Shown piece by piece: positions 10,171-18,200 of a stretch of DNA of 41,051 bases; the stretch's first letter is position 1; the number at the start of each line of letters is the position of its first letter. The notes beneath the pieces are model-generated. The model was not told the origin of the DNA, searched no databases, and worked only from the letters and a program-made list of their open reading frames with translations. Source of the DNA: Nocardia vinacea NBRC 16497 (GTDB taxonomy: Bacteria > Actinomycetota > Actinomycetes > Mycobacteriales > Mycobacteriaceae); contig NZ_BAGN01000105.1 in assembly GCF_000308835.1 (NCBI RefSeq), positions 1-41,051 on the forward strand. Reading direction: 5' to 3'. The position numbers were made by a program, and so were the translations under genes.

Positions 10171-10184
10171 GCTTAACGCTAAGC
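10171..10184. promoter_or_regulatory. Second inverted repeat in the MarR/NAD(P)-binding gene spacer
   Basis: GCTTA-ACGC-TAAGC: perfect 5-bp arms with a core close to the TTAACGTTAA-like sites bound by many actinobacterial MarR proteins. It lies between the first operator and the rightward gene and could overlap that gene's promoter. Confidence 0.45.
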
Positions 10185-10238
10185 TATGTTCCTGAGGGTT
10201 GAGTAATTGATCCAGATCCGGACGGAAGGCGAATCATC

Positions 10239-10880
10239 ATGCGTATCACCGTATTCGGAGCGGCGGGCGATGTGGGCAGCCGAGTGGTGGCCGAGGCGCT
10301 GGACCGTGGGCACGAAGTCACCGCGGTGGTCCGCGACCTGGAACGGGCCGGTGGGGTACCCGCCGCGGCGACGTTGCGCACGGGTGATGCGGCGAACCTC
10401 GACGATGTCGTATCGCTGAGCGCCGGACAGGACCTGGTGATCACCGCGACCCGTCCAGCACCGGGGCGCGAGCACGAACTGCCCGCCATCACCTCGGTGC
10501 TGTTATCGGGGTTGGCGCGCACCGGCGCGCGTCTGCTGGTGGTCGGCGGCGCGGCCACCCTGCTCGTACCCGGCGCCGACGCGCTGACATTGCATGAAAG
10601 CCCGGATTTCCCGGTCGAACTGCGTGCCATCGCCCGCGCCTGTGCCGACCAACTCGCCATCTGCCGCGCCGAGACCGCCGCCGACTGGACGTACCTGAGC
10701 CCGCCCGCCGAACTGGTGCCGGGTCGGCGGACCGGCACCTACCGGCTCGGCTCGGACGAACTGCTCACGAATGCCGACGGAGTCTCGGCGATATCCATGG
10801 CAGATTTCGCGGTAGCGCTGCTCGACGAGGCCGAGCGGCCCGCACACCGGCGAACCAGGTTCACCGTCGCATCGGTGTGA
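10239..10880 (+). CDS. NAD(P)-binding Rossmann protein, NmrA/SDR-atypical family
   Basis: 213 residues. The N-terminus MRITVFGAAGDVGSRVV carries the G-x-x-G-x-x-G dinucleotide-binding motif of atypical/extended SDRs; the middle has the (L/V)VVGGAATL strand and the C-terminal part the I-S-M-A-D-F-A segment found in NAD(P)H-binding proteins related to NmrA, YwnB and biliverdin reductase B-type enzymes. The catalytic YxxxK is not evident, as usual in this subfamily. An RBS-like GGAAGG precedes the ATG. Divergent from the MarR gene and probably under its control. Likely a small-molecule reductase or redox sensor; substrate unknown. Confidence 0.8.
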   Translation: MRITVFGAAGDVGSRVVAEALDRGHEVTAVVRDLERAGGVPAAATLRTGDAANLDDVVSLSAGQDLVITATRPAPGREHELPAITSVLLSGLARTGARLLVVGGAATLLVPGADALTLHESPDFPVELRAIARACADQLAICRAETAADWTYLSPPAELVPGRRTGTYRLGSDELLTNADGVSAISMADFAVALLDEAERPAHRRTRFTVASV

Positions 10881-10883
10881 GTG

Positions 10884-11771
10884 TTACGCGATTTCGAAGA
10901 GCCGTGCGGCATTTCGGTAGCAGACCTGCCGCAGCCATGAATCACCCAGCTCCAGGCGCTCCAGCGCACTGATCGAATGCCCGTAGGAGTAAGGGATATT
11001 CGGAAAGTCGCTACCGAACAGAATGCGGTCACTCAACGAACGCAGCCTGCCGTGCTCGGCGGTCGGAAAGGGTGCGGTGGCCTCGGTGAAATCGGTCCAC
11101 ACCATTGTCGTGTCCAGGTGCACACCCGGGTATTCCTCTGCAAGATCCAGGAATTCGGAATACTCGGGTGTGCCCATATGCGCGATGATCAGCTGTAGGC
11201 GCGGATAGCGTTGCAGCAGACCGGCAATGGGCTCCGGTCCGGTGTACTCGCCGGGCGCGGGTCCGGAGCCGCAGTGGATCAGCACCGGTATCCCGGCATC
11301 CTCGAGCATGCCCCACACCGGATTCAGCAGCGGGTCACCGGGATGGAAATCGCCGACCTGCACATGCACCTTGAATACTCGGGCACCGCGCTCGATCGCC
11401 GCCTCCACATAACTGTCGGCGTAATGTTCGGGATAGAACGTCGCCGTGTGCAGGCAGTCCGGGGTGCGTTCGGCGAAATCGGCGGTCCATTCGTTGAGCC
11501 ACGCCGCCATATCCGGCTTGTGCGGATACACCAGCGAGGTGAACGCGCGAACACCGAAGCCGCGCAATGTCTTCAACCGGACCTGTTCATCGTCGCGATA
11601 GGCGATCGGCCACTCCCGGCCGACCAGCGGGCCGGCCGAATCGAAGTACGCCCACACCTTTGCCATGACCTGCTCGGGCATGAAATGTGTATGGACGTCG
11701 ATGATTCCGGGCAGTTCCAGCCGGGTGCGGAAATCGGTCAGGTAGGTATTGTCGTCGCTGTCACCGATCAT
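10884..11771 (-). CDS. Amidohydrolase (amidohydrolase_2 family)
   Basis: 295 residues forming a metal-dependent TIM-barrel hydrolase/decarboxylase. The first metal-binding motif is D-V-H-T-H-F (residues about 25-30); further metal ligands are likely in IHCG (about 168) and IIAHMG (about 199), and the final Asp in LFGSDFPN (about 252). The family includes ACMSD-like decarboxylases and lactone hydrolases. The ATG overlaps the stop of the nucleoside hydrolase gene by four bases (ATGA), so the two are co-translated; with the nucleoside hydrolase this suggests a small nucleoside or heterocycle degradation unit, which is inference. Confidence 0.85.
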   Translation of the reverse strand: MIGDSDDNTYLTDFRTRLELPGIIDVHTHFMPEQVMAKVWAYFDSAGPLVGREWPIAYRDDEQVRLKTLRGFGVRAFTSLVYPHKPDMAAWLNEWTADFAERTPDCLHTATFYPEHYADSYVEAAIERGARVFKVHVQVGDFHPGDPLLNPVWGMLEDAGIPVLIHCGSGPAPGEYTGPEPIAGLLQRYPRLQLIIAHMGTPEYSEFLDLAEEYPGVHLDTTMVWTDFTEATAPFPTAEHGRLRSLSDRILFGSDFPNIPYSYGHSISALERLELGDSWLRQVCYRNAARLFEIA

Positions 11772-12814
11772 CGAGCAGCCTCCTGCGGGTATGCCGACCG
11801 TGCGAAGTCACCGACCCTGGTGATCAATCGCTCGAAGAACGCCTCCGGGTCGGTGCCGACCACGATGTCGGCGTTGGGTTCTCGGCCCCACATGCCCGCC
11901 CAGTCCGCCACCGTGGTTGCCCGGGTGATGGCGCCGACGAGTTCGACATCGACGGTGGCCGGTCGCGTTATGGCGAGCGCCGGATCCAGCGCGACCGCCG
12001 CCGCGAACGGATCGTGCATATGCGCGAGATAGCCCTGGTCGTAGAGTTTGTGGAAATCGAAGTAGAACCGGACCGCATCGGTGAAGTAACGCACGATCGG
12101 ATTACTCGTCGCCGACCTGGCCGCCGTCGGATCGGTCTCCGAAACGAGCTCCACCGGCAGACTCCCCGCGCGTTCGGCGAGCTGCGCCACATGCTTGGGC
12201 CGCATCTCGATGGTCTCGGTGATATCGAGCGCGCACACGATCGGCCGCCGATCGGCGGGGGCGGCGGAGAAGGCGTCGAAGACCTTCTTGGCCGCCTCCG
12301 GATCCACGTGCACATTCCATTCATTGGTCGGCGTGGTGTTGCCTGGGTGATTGAAGGCTCCGCCCATGATCACCAGCCGCCGCAGTAGCAGTGGCAGCCG
12401 TGGTTCGAGGCGAAGGGCGAGCGCCAGATTCGTCAGCGGTCCCGTGCAGAGCCCGACGATCTCGCCGGGAGCCCCGCGCACCAGATCGACCCACATCTCG
12501 GCCGCCGACCGGGCCGAGATCGGCCGAGCGGATTGCGGCAGTTCCGCATATCCGACCCCCTGCGGCCCATGCGTGTCCTCGGTGGTGCGCAGCGGGATCG
12601 CGAGCGGTTCCGCGGCACCCAGCGCGACCTCGATATCGGGTGCACGGCACACATCCAGCCAGGCGAGATTGTTCGCCGCCACCTGCGGTGCGGGCACATT
12701 GCCCGCGGTGGCGGCGATTCCCACGATCTCGGCCTCCGGGGAGGCGAGCAGGTAGAGCAGCGCGAGTGAATCATCGATCCCGGTATCGACGTCCATGACG
12801 ATCTTCTGCCGCAC
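11768..12814 (-). CDS. Inosine/uridine-preferring nucleoside hydrolase family protein
   Basis: 348 residues. The N-terminus MRQKIVMDVDTGIDDSLALLYLL (in part) contains the D-V-D-T-G-I-D-D calcium-binding aspartate cluster that defines nucleoside hydrolases, enzymes that split the N-glycosidic bond of (deoxy)ribonucleosides. Other family landmarks are the L-C-T-G-P-L-T-N-L-A strand (about 120-130), M-G-G-A-F in the central sheet and a late H-D-P-F (about 265) with the catalytic His region. First gene of the pair with the amidohydrolase. Substrate preference (purine, pyrimidine or modified nucleoside) cannot be read from sequence. Confidence 0.9.
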   Translation of the reverse strand: MRQKIVMDVDTGIDDSLALLYLLASPEAEIVGIAATAGNVPAPQVAANNLAWLDVCRAPDIEVALGAAEPLAIPLRTTEDTHGPQGVGYAELPQSARPISARSAAEMWVDLVRGAPGEIVGLCTGPLTNLALALRLEPRLPLLLRRLVIMGGAFNHPGNTTPTNEWNVHVDPEAAKKVFDAFSAAPADRRPIVCALDITETIEMRPKHVAQLAERAGSLPVELVSETDPTAARSATSNPIVRYFTDAVRFYFDFHKLYDQGYLAHMHDPFAAAVALDPALAITRPATVDVELVGAITRATTVADWAGMWGREPNADIVVGTDPEAFFERLITRVGDFARSAYPQEAAR

Positions 12815-12845
12815 CAGTCGAGCCTAGCGAGCGGACCGGGACGGC

Positions 12846-14048
12846 TCAGTAAGTGGGCAGCACGTAGTCGTCGGTACTCGACATCATCCGCAGCATCACC
12901 GGACGCATCACCCGCGAGGTCATGACCTTCATGCTCGTGCGGGCCATCCGTGTGCCGAGGCGAGAGGTGGGCAGCATCATCTTGATACCGCCACCGGGCA
13001 GTTCCTTGGCCTTGTCCAGGAAGGGTGTGACGACCTCCTCATAGCGGATCAGTGCTGTCGCGAGATCATCTGGCGCCGCTGCGATTTCACCGGCCAGGAC
13101 GTAGGCGCCGACGATGGCCATGGCGGTGCCCATACCGGTCATCGGGGAGCCACAGAAGCCGGAGTCGCCGAGTAGCGTGACCCGACCGGTCGACAGCGAC
13201 GGCATATCGACGCGCGCCAGCATGTCGAAATAGAAGTCCGGGGTCGTGGTCATCGCGTCGAGCACGGCCGGGGTCTCCCATCCGGCCTCGGCCAGCATGT
13301 CGTGGATGAGCCGCTGCTGCGCGGCGACATCGCGACGCAGCGCCGGATCGGCCTCGGTGCGCAGGGTGATGATCGCCTTCGAGGTGGCCGGATCGGCATC
13401 CGGCCGAATCGCGACCGCGGCGCTGGGCACCGTGTGCATCTTGAACCACCCTGGCTCGGTTCCGGTCGGGGTCGGAATGGTGAAGAACGACATGTAGCCG
13501 CCGAGATAGGTGACGAACTGCTCCTCCGGTCCGAAGGCCAGCTCCCGGGTTGCCGAGTGCACGCCGTCCGCGCCGACGACCAGATCGAAACGCTCGGTGT
13601 GCCCGGACGCGAAATCGACCTCGACGCCGGTGTCGTCCTGGCGCAGCGCCACGATCCATTCGCCGTAGCGGTAGTCGAGTTCGCCGGCCGTGCTGGCCAG
13701 TTCGGTGAGCAGTACCTGATTCAAATCGCCTCGGGTGATTTCGATTTCGGCCACCGGACCCTTGCCGTCGAACATCTCCGCGGGCATCCGGGCGAACTCG
13801 CGGCCGTTTTCGTCGACGTAGGCCATGCCGCGCTCGTCGAGCTGGTACTTGCGGATGCCCGGCATGAGTCCCATCCGCTCGGCGACTTCGCGGCTCGGGC
13901 CGCGCAGGTCCACGGCCTGCCCGCCCGGGCGTGGCTTCGGAGCGCGCTCGACGACGGTGGTTCGAATGCCCGCCCGCAGCAATTGCAGTGCGAGCGCGTT
14001 GCCTGCGATGCCGCCGCCGCTGATGAGGATGTGGAGGGATTTGATCAT
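12846..14048 (-). CDS. FAD-dependent monooxygenase (group A, PHBH-like)
   Basis: 400 residues. It has the ADP-binding fingerprint G-G-G-I-A-G-N-A-L (about 10-18), the VGADGVHSATR-type D-G motif (about 160) and the second FAD motif L-L-G-D-S-G-F (about 290), the triad of class A flavoprotein hydroxylases such as TetX and rifampicin monooxygenase. The usual G-D-A-A/C of the last motif is G-D-S-G here. Divergent from a TetR gene with several repeats in the short spacer, so substrate- or drug-induced expression is likely. Possible roles are aromatic hydroxylation or antibiotic inactivation; unproven. Confidence 0.88.
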   Translation of the reverse strand: MIKSLHILISGGGIAGNALALQLLRAGIRTTVVERAPKPRPGGQAVDLRGPSREVAERMGLMPGIRKYQLDERGMAYVDENGREFARMPAEMFDGKGPVAEIEITRGDLNQVLLTELASTAGELDYRYGEWIVALRQDDTGVEVDFASGHTERFDLVVGADGVHSATRELAFGPEEQFVTYLGGYMSFFTIPTPTGTEPGWFKMHTVPSAAVAIRPDADPATSKAIITLRTEADPALRRDVAAQQRLIHDMLAEAGWETPAVLDAMTTTPDFYFDMLARVDMPSLSTGRVTLLGDSGFCGSPMTGMGTAMAIVGAYVLAGEIAAAPDDLATALIRYEEVVTPFLDKAKELPGGGIKMMLPTSRLGTRMARTSMKVMTSRVMRPVMLRMMSSTDDYVLPTY

Positions 14049-14071
14049 GACCGGGCCAATCTCTCGAACGA

Positions 14072-14127
14072 ATGTGTCAGACGTATGTCTAACACGAGGT
14101 TGGCACGAATGTCTAGTACAAATGTCT
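14072..14127. promoter_or_regulatory. Repeated ATGTCT sites between monooxygenase and TetR genes
   Basis: ATGTCT occurs at 14085, 14109 and 14122, with a related ATGTGTC at 14072; start-to-start spacings are 13, 24 and 13 bp. The second sits in the inverted repeat AGAC-GTAT-GTCT (14079-14090). The arrangement fits two TetR dimer sites on this divergent promoter. Confidence 0.5.
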
Positions 14128-14149
14128 TATTCGAGTGTAAGCTGAGGTC

Positions 14150-14722
14150 ATGGGAAACCGAGAAGATCTATTGGCGGGAGCGCGTAAGGCCATCATCGAA
14201 CGTGGCGTGGCGAAGACGACCGCGCGCGATATCGCGGCGGCCGCGGGTGTCAGCCTGGCCGCGATCGGCTACCACTTCGGTTCGAAGGATCGGCTGATCA
14301 CCGAGGCGCTCGCGGAGGCGCTCGGCAACGATATCGGCGATCGGATGGAGGCCTTGATCCGCGCGGGCGGTGGGCAGCCGCCGCTCGAGGCATTCACACA
14401 GATGTGGAACGCGATGCCGCAGGTCTTCGAGGACAACCGGGACGGCATGCTGGCCAGTCTGGAGAATCTGGTGCGCGTCGCGCGGACGCCGGAATCGCGG
14501 ACGTTCATGGACGAAAGCCTCAACGGTGCCTACGAGGACATCGGTCGAGCGCTCAGGGAATCCCGTCCTGATCTCGATGCGGACACCGCCCAGGCGATAG
14601 GCGAGCTGTACTTCGTGCTGACGCAGGGCCTCGGCATCCTGTGGACGATCACCCAGGGCGGGAACCTGCCCGACGGCGCGCGACTGGCCAAGGCCATTGC
14701 GGCCCTGGCCGGCGAGTCCTGA
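14150..14722 (+). CDS. TetR-family transcriptional regulator
   Basis: 190 residues. N-terminal TetR helix-turn-helix at about 8-55 with the family pattern T-T-A-R-D-I-A-x-x-A-G-V-S-L-A-A-I-G-Y-H-F-G-S-K; the C-terminal ligand domain is of the TetR_C type that follows FAD-monooxygenase repressors. GAGG lies close to the ATG. Divergent from the flavin monooxygenase and the likely repressor of it. Confidence 0.92.
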   Translation: MGNREDLLAGARKAIIERGVAKTTARDIAAAAGVSLAAIGYHFGSKDRLITEALAEALGNDIGDRMEALIRAGGGQPPLEAFTQMWNAMPQVFEDNRDGMLASLENLVRVARTPESRTFMDESLNGAYEDIGRALRESRPDLDADTAQAIGELYFVLTQGLGILWTITQGGNLPDGARLAKAIAALAGES

Positions 14723-14725
14723 TCG

Positions 14726-14742
14726 GGCAGGCAGTGCCTGCC
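14726..14742. terminator. Palindromic hairpin between convergent TetR and CoA-transferase genes
   Basis: GGCAGGCA-G-TGCCTGCC, perfect 8-bp arms, 3 bases after the TetR stop and 17 bases from the end of the convergent CoA-transferase gene; a likely shared terminator. Confidence 0.6.
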
Positions 14743-14759
14743 GGCGAACAGTGTGAGTT

Positions 14760-16106
14760 CTATCGGGTGTGCAGTGGCCACATCGGCCGGTCCGCGCCGT
14801 ATCGTGGTGCGGGCCACGCGTAATCCGGATATTCGGCGAGCACCGGCGCGGCAGTTGTGACATTGCCGTGGGTGACCGCCGCTATCGGACTCGGTGGGGT
14901 GGCCTGCGGATGACGCGGGGTCCGGTCGGGCGCGGTGAGCAGCCAGGACGCGGTGCGCGCCAATGCGACTCGGACATCGCGGCCGATACCGTCATGTGCG
15001 CGGGCCACCAGCGCGTCGATCACCCCGGCGGCGAGCAGATAGCCGGAGGCGTGGTCGAGTGCCTGCGCGGGCAGTGTCCCCGGCACCGAGGGTGCGCCCT
15101 CGACGACCGAAATACCGGCCGCGGCCTGCACGATGCTGTCGAAACCGCGCCGCCGACCCCACGGGCCGGATTCGCCCCATGCCGATATCCGACCGTGCAC
15201 GAGGCCGGGGCGACGGGCGGCAGTTAGGCCGGCGTTTTCCAGTACGCCGGGTCGATACCCGGTGATCAGCACATCGGCCGCGGCGAGCAGCTCGTTGATC
15301 AGCGGCAGGTGCCGGTGCAGATCGAGCAGCGTGGAGCGCTTGCCTTGGCAGGTGTCGTGGTATTGCCATGGGATCTCGGGTAGGTGCGGCGGGTCGATCC
15401 GCAGCACCTCGGCGCCGAGTAGCGCCAGGGTTCTGGTCGCGACGGGTCCGGCGATCACCCGTGTCAGATCGAGTACCCGGACTCCGCGCAACGGCTGCAA
15501 TGGCGATGCACCGATCGGCAGGCCGAGTTCGCCACGGTCGATCCGGGTGTCGATCGCCACCAGCGGACCCGATGCGGCGGCCTGGCCCTGTGGGCTGTCC
15601 GCCCACTCCTGCTCGCTACGCACCTGGACCGCGATGGCGCCGTGCGCGGCCGCGTGTTCCTCGATATCGCGGGCCCGGCTCATCGCCATCTGCGCGACCG
15701 CAAGATCGACGGGGGCGTCGTCGGGCAGTCCGAGCGAGGCGAGCAATCGCGCGCGATGATGCGGATAGTTGGCGTGGGTGCGGACCCAGCCGTCGAAGGT
15801 GGGAAAGAATCCCGACAGATCGGCGAATATCTTGGCGGGCGCACCGCCGACGCGCAGCAGGCGTTCACTGGAGAAGGCGGCGGTGATCCGGACCGGATCG
15901 AGTCGGTGCAGCACCGGATTGAGGTGGTGTGCGTCGCGGATTCGGTTCGCCGCCGCCGTCACCGCGGCCACCGATCCGGCGGCCAGCGCCCAAACCGGCA
16001 GCGCCGCAGCCAAACAGCTGCCCGGATCGGCGGCGGGGACGGTGCCGGAGGCCGGTACACCGATTCCGGCCTCGTAGTCGCGGACCAGCTGTTCGTGCGC
16101 AATCAC
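14760..16106 (-). CDS. CaiB/BaiF (family III) CoA-transferase
   Basis: 448 residues from GTG 16106. The C-terminal half has the family III CoA-transferase start (LRGVRVLDLTRVIAGPVATR in part, A-E-V-L-R-I-D-P-P) and the G-W/GESGPWGRRRGFDSIVQAAAG region that contains the catalytic Asp. The N-terminal ~200 residues look like a degenerate or C-terminal CoA-transferase segment (F-D-G-W-V-R-T-H-A-N-Y-P-H-H), a layout known in actinobacterial members. The enzyme would move CoA between carboxylic acids; donor and acceptor are unknown. The start is tentative: no strong RBS is seen and the frame stays open upstream to 16277, but the divergent lipoprotein gene begins at 16151. Confidence 0.8.
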   Translation of the reverse strand: MIAHEQLVRDYEAGIGVPASGTVPAADPGSCLAAALPVWALAAGSVAAVTAAANRIRDAHHLNPVLHRLDPVRITAAFSSERLLRVGGAPAKIFADLSGFFPTFDGWVRTHANYPHHRARLLASLGLPDDAPVDLAVAQMAMSRARDIEEHAAAHGAIAVQVRSEQEWADSPQGQAAASGPLVAIDTRIDRGELGLPIGASPLQPLRGVRVLDLTRVIAGPVATRTLALLGAEVLRIDPPHLPEIPWQYHDTCQGKRSTLLDLHRHLPLINELLAAADVLITGYRPGVLENAGLTAARRPGLVHGRISAWGESGPWGRRRGFDSIVQAAAGISVVEGAPSVPGTLPAQALDHASGYLLAAGVIDALVARAHDGIGRDVRVALARTASWLLTAPDRTPRHPQATPPSPIAAVTHGNVTTAAPVLAEYPDYAWPAPRYGADRPMWPLHTR

Positions 16107-16150
16107 GAGATCGAGAGTAGTTGTTGCGCCGCAGTAGTAGGGTCGGGGCC

Positions 16151-17056
16151 ATGACGCCGCTGCAGCGTTATATCGCCGAAGAGATAGCCACCGACCACGC
16201 CGACGGATTGATCGGCCGCCGGGAAGCACTGCGCCGACTAGGAATGCTCGGGGTCGGCGCCACCGCCGCGGTCGCATTGCTCGCCGCCTGCTCCAGTAGC
16301 GGCGACCAGGCGAATACCGCGTCGACGGGCTCGAAACCTGCGGCGTTGTCGGCTCCGCCGGGTACCAGCGGCGCGGTCCCGGCCACCGCGATCACCTTTC
16401 CCGGACCGGACGGTCGCCAGCTACAAGCCGCGTGGGCTGCCGCGCCACAGCCGCGCGGCAGCGTACTCGTCATCCATGAGAACAAGGGTCTCACCGACCA
16501 CATCCGCTCGGTGACAGGCCGTTTCGCGGGTGCGGGATACTCCGCACTCGCCGTCGACCTGCTGTCCGAACTCGGCGGGACCGCCGCCTTCACCGATCCG
16601 GCGGCGGCCACCGCCGAACTCGGCAAGATCGCGCCGGCACAGTTCATCGCCGATCTGCAGGCCGGGATCGCCGAGTTGGAACGCCGGGTGCCGGGAACGA
16701 AGATCGGCACCACCGGATTCTGCTTCGGCGGCGGTCTGGTCTGGCTGCTGTTGGCCGCGGGAACACCGAAACTCGCTGCGGCGACACCGTTTTACGGCCC
16801 CTTCCCGGAGAACGGGGATCTGTCCGGTTCGAAGGCTGCGGTGCTCGGAATTTACGCCGCCAAGGACGAGCGGGTGATCGCTTCGCGCCCCACCGCGGAA
16901 GCGGCCCTGGACCGGGCGGGCCTCACCCATGAGATCTACGTCGCACCGAATGCGGACCACGCCTTCTTCAACGACACCGGACCCCGCTACAACCCGGCCG
17001 CCGCCGCGGAGGCGTGGCAGCGGGTCCTGGACTGGTACGGCACATACCTCGGGTGA
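16151..17056 (+). CDS. Tat-exported dienelactone hydrolase-family lipoprotein
   Basis: 301 residues. The N-terminus has a twin-arginine signal (G-R-R-E-A-L-R-R-L, Arg23-Arg24) with hydrophobic core and a lipobox L-L-A-A-C at Cys47, so it should be a Tat-exported, lipid-anchored protein. The mature part is an alpha/beta hydrolase of the dienelactone hydrolase family with the nucleophile elbow G-F-C-F-G-G (Cys nucleophile), the D of A-A-K-D-E-R and the H of N-A-D-H-A-F-F. Start at ATG 16151; ten further in-frame codons upstream are unlikely. The thioesterase gene follows 11 bp later. Confidence 0.88.
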   Translation: MTPLQRYIAEEIATDHADGLIGRREALRRLGMLGVGATAAVALLAACSSSGDQANTASTGSKPAALSAPPGTSGAVPATAITFPGPDGRQLQAAWAAAPQPRGSVLVIHENKGLTDHIRSVTGRFAGAGYSALAVDLLSELGGTAAFTDPAAATAELGKIAPAQFIADLQAGIAELERRVPGTKIGTTGFCFGGGLVWLLLAAGTPKLAAATPFYGPFPENGDLSGSKAAVLGIYAAKDERVIASRPTAEAALDRAGLTHEIYVAPNADHAFFNDTGPRYNPAAAAEAWQRVLDWYGTYLG

Positions 17057-17067
17057 AGGAGAGCGAC

Positions 17068-17826
17068 GTGGGCAAGGCCATTGCCGCGACGGACTGGCTG
17101 CGGGTGTTGCGCGCACATCCCGCGCCGAGCCATCAACTGCTGTGTTTCCCGCCGGGTGGGGGAGCGGTCACGGCATATCGGGCACTGGCCGAACGCTTCG
17201 ACAACGGCATTGCCGTTGCGGCCGTGCAGTATCCGGGGCGGCAGGACCGGCTCGGTGAGCCCACCATCGGCGATATGGACACCCTCGTCGATCGAATCGT
17301 GGATGAGGTGCTGAATCAGGGCCCGGTGGAACAACTTTCGCTGTTCGGCCACAGCATGGGGGCGACCGTGGCCTTCGAAACCGCACGCCGCCTGGAACGC
17401 AAGGGGCAACCGCTCGCCGTGCTGTTCGTATCCGGTCGTCCCGCACCGACTTTCGTCGAGCAGAGCCGGCTGCATCTCGGCTCCGACGACGATCTGATCG
17501 GTGATCTGGAGCGCCTGGCGACCGATCCCGCGTCCGTCCAGATCCTGCGCGCCGAACCGAGCCTCGCCGAACTGGTGCTGCCCGCGGTGCGCAGCGACTA
17601 CCAGGCCATCGAGACCTACCGCTACCGCGAGGGCGCACCGCTGACCTGTACTGTGTCGGCGCTGGTCAGCACCGAGGACCCGACAATGACGCCGGAGCAG
17701 GCCGAGGAATGGCGCGAGCACACCACAGGTTCCTTCGACTACAAGGTGTTCCCCGGCGGTCACTTCTACCTGGATGACAAGGTCTCCGAGGTCGCCGACC
17801 TCATCGTCCGCACCCTCCACACATAG
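17068..17826 (+). CDS. Type II thioesterase (alpha/beta hydrolase)
   Basis: 252 residues from GTG 17068, chosen for the AAGGAG box 8 bases before. Type II thioesterases remove misprimed or stalled acyl groups from the carrier proteins of polyketide and non-ribosomal peptide synthases. Motifs: C-F-P-P-G-G-G oxyanion-hole loop (26-32), Y-P-G-R-Q-D-R (55-61), nucleophile elbow G-H-S-M-G with Ser96, and the late F-P-G-G-H-F catalytic His. TesA-like proteins of mycobacteria are of this type. No synthase lies in the window, so the partner must be elsewhere. It follows the lipoprotein by 11 bp and its last 61 bp overlap the convergent DUF2784 gene. Confidence 0.9.
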   Translation: MGKAIAATDWLRVLRAHPAPSHQLLCFPPGGGAVTAYRALAERFDNGIAVAAVQYPGRQDRLGEPTIGDMDTLVDRIVDEVLNQGPVEQLSLFGHSMGATVAFETARRLERKGQPLAVLFVSGRPAPTFVEQSRLHLGSDDDLIGDLERLATDPASVQILRAEPSLAELVLPAVRSDYQAIETYRYREGAPLTCTVSALVSTEDPTMTPEQAEEWREHTTGSFDYKVFPGGHFYLDDKVSEVADLIVRTLHT

Positions 17827-18155
17827 CCCGCCCACGACACCGCCACGCACACCGCGACCAGCCCGCGCACCAATCCAAGCGCACTCTGGGGGTAGATCAC
17901 CCCGGTCAGATAATGGGCGATGAACCCGCTCGGCGGCAGCCCCGCCATCCCGGCCCGATGCCGCGCCCAATTCTCCAAATACGTGAGTGGACAATCATAT
18001 CCGAACAGCACCGTGCTGAATCCCCACCCGAACGCGATCAGATGCAGCCAGATGGTGCGCGGCCACCGCCACGCCACGAACCCGCCGACCACCACATACG
18101 CCACGAACACGAAATGCACCGCGGCTGTGGCATCGGCCAGCAGCCGATACAGCAT
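17766..18155 (-). CDS. DUF2784 family membrane protein
   Basis: 129 residues with three hydrophobic segments (about 12-32, 36-50, 84-112) and the family signature D-C-P-L-T-Y-L-E-N-W around residues 54-63 followed by an amphipathic R-rich loop and G-F-I-A-H-Y. DUF2784 proteins are small inner-membrane proteins of unknown function. The 3' end overlaps the coding region of the convergent thioesterase gene by 61 bp. Confidence 0.85.
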   Translation of the reverse strand: MLYRLLADATAAVHFVFVAYVVVGGFVAWRWPRTIWLHLIAFGWGFSTVLFGYDCPLTYLENWARHRAGMAGLPPSGFIAHYLTGVIYPQSALGLVRGLVAVCVAVSWAGYVWRVRTMRSATSETLSSR

Positions 18156-18200
18156 ATGGTCAGCGTAGCGCTGGATACGTGCGGGCTCGTCCCCGTTGGA

